From an uncultured Enterococcus sp. (GTDB lineage Bacteria; Bacillota; Bacilli; Lactobacillales; Enterococcaceae), in NCBI GenBank assembly GCA_946409145.1, contig CAMJVA010000077.1, forward strand, positions 1 to 7,514: 7,514 nucleotides of DNA, given 5' to 3'. Position 1 is the first letter of the stretch. Each line of letters begins with the position of its first letter. A model generated the notes under the pieces. The model was given only the letters and a program-made list of their open reading frames with translations. It did not search any database and had not been told where the DNA came from. The position numbers were made by a program, and so were the translations under genes. Below are positions 5,354-7,514 of this stretch, piece after piece.

Positions 5354-5710
5354 ATGAAAATTACCGTTACCCCAAAAGCCTTAAAATGGTTTAAAGAAGA
5401 AGTGTTAGTTGAACCGGGAATGGCTGTGGGCTTTTTTGGGAAAGTGTATGGAAGTACCCAAGTTCACGAAGGTTTTTCCATTGGAATGACAGTTTCAGAG
5501 CCAGAAGATCCTTTGGTAGAAGAAAAAATTGACGACATTACTTTTTTTGTGGAAAAAAATGATGAATGGTTTTTCAATGGTTATGATTTAAAAGTGGATT
5601 ATAACGAAGAAAAAGATGATCTTGATTATGAATTTATCCCAAATGATGGACGAGAGCTCCCTGAAAAACCAGATGGGGTGAGTTCCGCTTCCATTAGAGA
5701 ACCAGAATAA
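5354..5710 (+). CDS. HesB/YneR-family small acidic protein
   Basis: A 118-residue acidic protein related to the HesB/IscA (iron-sulfur biosynthesis) fold, closest in appearance to the B. subtilis YneR-like subgroup. The core reads MKITVTPKALKWFKEEV, then GMAVGFFGKVYG and a long FSIGMTVSEPEDP region, with EWFFNGYDLKVDY in the second half. It has no cysteine at all, so the three cysteines with which true IscA/SufA scaffolds hold iron or Fe-S clusters are absent. A scaffold role is therefore unlikely, and the actual function is unknown. The C-terminal 25 residues are polar and probably disordered. I chose the ATG at 5354 because AAGGAG (5340-5345) lies 8 nt before it; an upstream in-frame GTG at 5345 overlaps the ribosome binding site. 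It is a single-gene unit that converges on the dehydrogenase gene. Confidence 0.8.
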   Translation: MKITVTPKALKWFKEEVLVEPGMAVGFFGKVYGSTQVHEGFSIGMTVSEPEDPLVEEKIDDITFFVEKNDEWFFNGYDLKVDYNEEKDDLDYEFIPNDGRELPEKPDGVSSASIREPE

Positions 5711-5749
5711 GTATGAATAGCTAAAGGAATTCATTCTACTGTGAAGCAT

Positions 5750-5787
5750 AAAAAGTCTCCAAAAGTGGCCACTTTTGGAGACTTTTT
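5750..5787. terminator. Bidirectional terminator, 38-bp perfect palindrome
   Basis: The segment is a perfect inverted repeat centred between 5768 and 5769. AAAAAGTCTCC starts the left arm, AAAAGTGG|CCACTTTT forms the centre, and GGAGACTTTTT closes it, followed by more T. It ends one base before the stop codon of the opposing dehydrogenase gene and serves both converging transcripts. Confidence 0.93.
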
Positions 5788-5788
5788 T

Positions 5789-6748
5789 TTAATATCCTTT
5801 ATCGTAAGAAACGAGATTAATTTTTGGTAGTCCATTTTCCAGATAATACTGTAAGTTTTCTGCAGCTAAATCAAAGAACCGGTCATTTAAATCTTCTGTG
5901 AGCCCAGCAATGTGTGAGGTGACAAGAATTTTTGGATGGGTCCATAAAACAGACGTATTCACTAAAGGTTCTTTGGGGAACACATCAAGAGCGGCAAAGC
6001 TTAATTGTCCTGCATCTAAAGCAGCCACTAAATCTTTTAAAATAACTGCATTTCCACGACCTACGTTTACAAAAATGCTTCCTGTTTTCATTAAAGAAAA
6101 AATTTCTTCTGTGAAAATTTGATCAGTAGCTGGAGTTCCTGGTAAAAGGTTAATCACAATATCTTGATTTTTCACGGCTTTTGGCAAGTTTTCTAAAGAA
6201 TAAGTGGCTGAAAAATTCTCCACAAGGTGTCCTGTTGTGTTCACTCCAGAAATTTCTGCTCCTAACAAGCTTAAAATTTTAGCTAACTGTTGGGGAATGA
6301 TTCCTGTTCCAGTAATGAGAATTTTTTTGTTTACCATGGTGGTCATTTGTCCTTTAGGATGTTGCCACAAATGTTTTTCTTGTTGTTTAGACGACTCTAA
6401 GATGCCTCGTTGATAGCTTAAAAGCATCCCTAAAACAGTTTCTGAAACAGAATTTTTCTGTAATCCCCGTCCGTTGGCTAAAATAATATTTTTTTCCGCT
6501 AATTTATCTAAAGGTAAATAGTCAATTCCCGTAGAAATTAACTGGATAAAATTAAGCTTACTTTCCGGTAATTCCAAGAGTTCATTTAACAGTTTTTGGT
6601 CCACATCAAGCATAATTGTCACATCTTTTTTCTCTTCATTTAAAAGGGTGGTAGGCGTTTTTAAAATATAATCAGTGGGTAAAGACGTCATTAATTCTTC
6701 TTTTTGCTGTTGATTAAATCGTTTCGTAATGTAAACAATTTTTTTCAT
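5789..6748 (-). CDS. D-isomer-specific 2-hydroxyacid dehydrogenase family protein
   Basis: A 319-residue cytosolic oxidoreductase that reduces a 2-keto acid to a D-2-hydroxy acid, or the reverse, with NAD(P)H. The catalytic triad is complete: Arg231 in VNVGRGNAV, Glu260 in LDVFPKEPL and His279 in VTSHIAGLTED. The cofactor domain (about 100-280) starts with ITGTGIIPQQLAKIL. The usual GxGxxG loop is here GTGIIP, with Pro152 in place of the third glycine. After the second strand the usual acidic residue is replaced by NTTGH (170-174), which suggests NADPH or relaxed cofactor use (inference). Substrate cannot be read from the sequence; it is not obviously lactate dehydrogenase, VanH or SerA. The start is supported by AAAGGAGA, 8 nt before the ATG at 6748. 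The gene stands alone on its strand. Confidence 0.88.
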   Translation of the reverse strand: MKKIVYITKRFNQQQKEELMTSLPTDYILKTPTTLLNEEKKDVTIMLDVDQKLLNELLELPESKLNFIQLISTGIDYLPLDKLAEKNIILANGRGLQKNSVSETVLGMLLSYQRGILESSKQQEKHLWQHPKGQMTTMVNKKILITGTGIIPQQLAKILSLLGAEISGVNTTGHLVENFSATYSLENLPKAVKNQDIVINLLPGTPATDQIFTEEIFSLMKTGSIFVNVGRGNAVILKDLVAALDAGQLSFAALDVFPKEPLVNTSVLWTHPKILVTSHIAGLTEDLNDRFFDLAAENLQYYLENGLPKINLVSYDKGY

Positions 6749-6866
6749 AGAACATTCTCCTTTTTCAACATATTCTTATCTTTCAAAAATTATCCAGTAA
6801 ATCCTGTTAATTTAAGTGTACCATTATTTATTTTAAAGAAAAGATTTACGAACTGAGAAACAACTT

Positions 6867-6909
6867 CTAAAAAAATAAATTGCTAAAAGGAATTTTTTTA
6901 GTTTTTAGC
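6867..6909. other. AT-rich alternative hairpins in the intergenic region
   Basis: CTAAAAAAAT (6867-6876) can pair with ATTTTTTTAG (6892-6901), or GCTAAAA (6882-6888) can pair with TTTTAGC (6903-6909); the two cannot form together. It may be a weak terminator or remnant. The rest of 6749-6950 shows nothing I can name apart from the dehydrogenase ribosome binding site. Confidence 0.25.
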
Positions 6910-6951
6910 TATTAACTTGCCTTTGCGTATTTTATCTAAAGAAACATTGAT

Positions 6952-6987
6952 TTGATTAAATAGCGAATTGGCTATATAATAAGGAGG
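6952..6987 (+). promoter_or_regulatory. Promoter overlapping the ribosome binding site of the second toxin-antitoxin operon
   Basis: TTGATT (6952-6957), a 17-bp spacer and a perfect TATAAT (6975-6980) form the best promoter in the window. The ribosome binding site AAGGAGG (6981-6987) begins directly after the -10 box and the ATG is at 6997. A transcript starting the usual 7 bases after the -10 would begin at about 6987 and lose most of that site. Confidence 0.65.
6956..6979. promoter_or_regulatory. Inverted repeat over the -10 box, likely antitoxin operator
   Basis: TTAAATAGC (6956-6964) and GCTATATAA (6971-6979) form 9-bp arms with a single mismatch around a 6-bp spacer. The repeat covers the promoter spacer and most of the -10 box, where binding of an XRE-type antitoxin would block polymerase. 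The repeat is visible; the binding protein is inferred from the downstream antitoxin gene. Confidence 0.55.
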
Positions 6988-6996
6988 TAAAGTACG

Positions 6997-7324
6997 ATGA
7001 AGTCAGAATTTTTTTGGGGAAATGATTTTGATGAGTTTTTAGCTTCATTAAATGTAAAAGAAAAGGCTAAAGTTTTGGGGCTAATCAAAAAAAATCGAAG
7101 AATTTGGTATCTTAATTGCTATAAGACAACAATGGGTGAAAAAATTAGACAGTAATTTATTTGAAATACGTGTTCGAGCTGAGAATTCATTTTTAAGAGG
7201 TATTTATTTTCAAGTTCAGAAAAATCAATATTATCTTGCTTTAGGGTTTAAAAAGAAAAGCAATCAAACGCCGCAGAAAAAAATTATCAAAGCTATAAGA
7301 ATAAGGAGAGATTTTCATGAGTAA
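6997..7324 (+). pseudogene. RelE/HigB-like (phage Gp49-like) toxin, frameshifted
   Basis: The frame starting at the ATG at 6997, behind AAGGAGG, runs only 52 codons to TAA at 7153. The family sequence continues in the +1 frame from about 7085 to the stop at 7324. Omitting one A from the run of eight at 7087-7094 joins MKSEFFWGNDFDEFLASL and KEKAKVLGLIKK to IEEFGILIAIRQQWVKKLD, giving 108 residues, the usual toxin length. The restored C-terminus has the Gp49-like pattern: VKKLDSNLFEIR, then RGIYFQV, ALGFKKKSNQTPQKKI and a final RIRRDF. Intact members are ribosome-dependent mRNA endonucleases of the RelE superfamily. As written the product is a 52-residue fragment without most of the fold. A sequencing indel at the homopolymer, transcriptional slippage that restores the frame, or true loss of the toxin are all possible. 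The stop of the restored frame overlaps the antitoxin ATG by 8 nt. Confidence 0.8.
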
Positions 7325-7514
7325 AGTTGATGATTATATTGCAAAGGAGTCAGGGAAAGATCCAGTATTCGAGGATTTAGTAAAGGTGGAAATGAAACGA
7401 TTAGATTTTGCTCTACAATTAGCTAATTTAAGGAGAAGCGTTGGAATGACTCAAAAAGAATTAGCACAAGCTATTGGTAAACCTCAGTCCACTATTTCAA
7501 GAGTTGAAACAGGG
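7317..7514 (+). CDS. XRE/HigA-family antitoxin, 5' part
   Basis: The first 66 residues of a protein cut by the right edge. A charged N-terminal segment (about 1-33, KDPVFEDLVKVEMKRLDFA) is followed by an XRE-type helix-turn-helix: LANLRRSVGMTQKELAQAIG (about 35-54), then KPQSTISRVETG with the recognition helix. Such proteins pair with Gp49/HigB-like toxins, neutralise them, and repress the shared promoter; full length is usually near 95-110 residues. Start choice rests on AAGGAGA (7303-7309) 7 nt before the ATG. It overlaps the toxin stop by 8 nt (ATGAGTAA), a sign of translational coupling. Because ribosomes reading the broken toxin frame stop at 7155, the antitoxin would depend mainly on its own ribosome binding site. 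No damage is seen in the visible part. Confidence 0.85.
   Translation, partial: MSKVDDYIAKESGKDPVFEDLVKVEMKRLDFALQLANLRRSVGMTQKELAQAIGKPQSTISRVETG

Noticed and set aside
7087..7094. Programmed -1 ribosomal frameshift at the A-tract
   Set aside because: The downstream frame is +1 (or -2) relative to the start, so a classical -1 slippage at A_AAA_AAN would not restore the toxin.
7136..7324. Independent 62-residue gene starting at GTG 7136
   Set aside because: There is no ribosome binding site, and its sequence is the C-terminal part of the toxin whose N-terminus lies in the neighbouring frame.

Overview
The window is AT-rich DNA with strong AAAGGAGG-type ribosome binding sites, TATAAT -10 boxes and hairpin-plus-T-run terminators, which points to a low-GC Gram-positive bacterium. 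The order greA, liaF, liaS, liaR together with the protein sequences suggests a lactic acid bacterium of the Enterococcus group (Enterococcaceae). That genus-level guess is inference; no rRNA is present to confirm it.

Left part (1-3126): the 3' end of greA (transcript cleavage factor) and its terminator, then a complete liaFSR operon. LiaF is the membrane inhibitor, LiaS the histidine kinase and LiaR the response regulator of the cell-envelope stress response. The three genes are translationally coupled by overlaps of 4 and 23 nt. The operon sits behind a promoter with a weak -35 region and a conspicuous inverted repeat, and it ends in a large bidirectional terminator.

Middle (3145-5787): a hicAB toxin-antitoxin pair on the minus strand, inserted between liaR and ktrA. 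Next comes ktrA, a cytosolic RCK gating subunit for potassium uptake, without its channel partner ktrB nearby. It converges on a small membrane protein with a C-terminal zinc ribbon. A cysteine-free HesB/YneR-type small acidic protein follows on the plus strand.

Right part (5789-7514): a D-isomer-specific 2-hydroxyacid dehydrogenase on the minus strand, then a second toxin-antitoxin operon (RelE/Gp49-like toxin and XRE-family antitoxin) that runs off the window. The toxin reading frame is broken by one extra base at an A8 tract, while the antitoxin start is intact.

Convergent gene pairs are separated by near-perfect shared hairpin terminators at 3065-3126, 4601-4638 and 5750-5787. No gene-free stretch exceeds 300 bases; the longest are 5066-5353 (promoters and a hairpin), 6749-6996 (promoter/operator and AT-rich hairpins) and 334-521. 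I saw no tRNA, rRNA, CRISPR array, insertion sequence or attachment site. I do not see a wholly new system. The points most worth a second look are the frameshifted toxin, the overlap of promoter, operator and ribosome binding site in front of it, and the inverted repeat in front of liaF.
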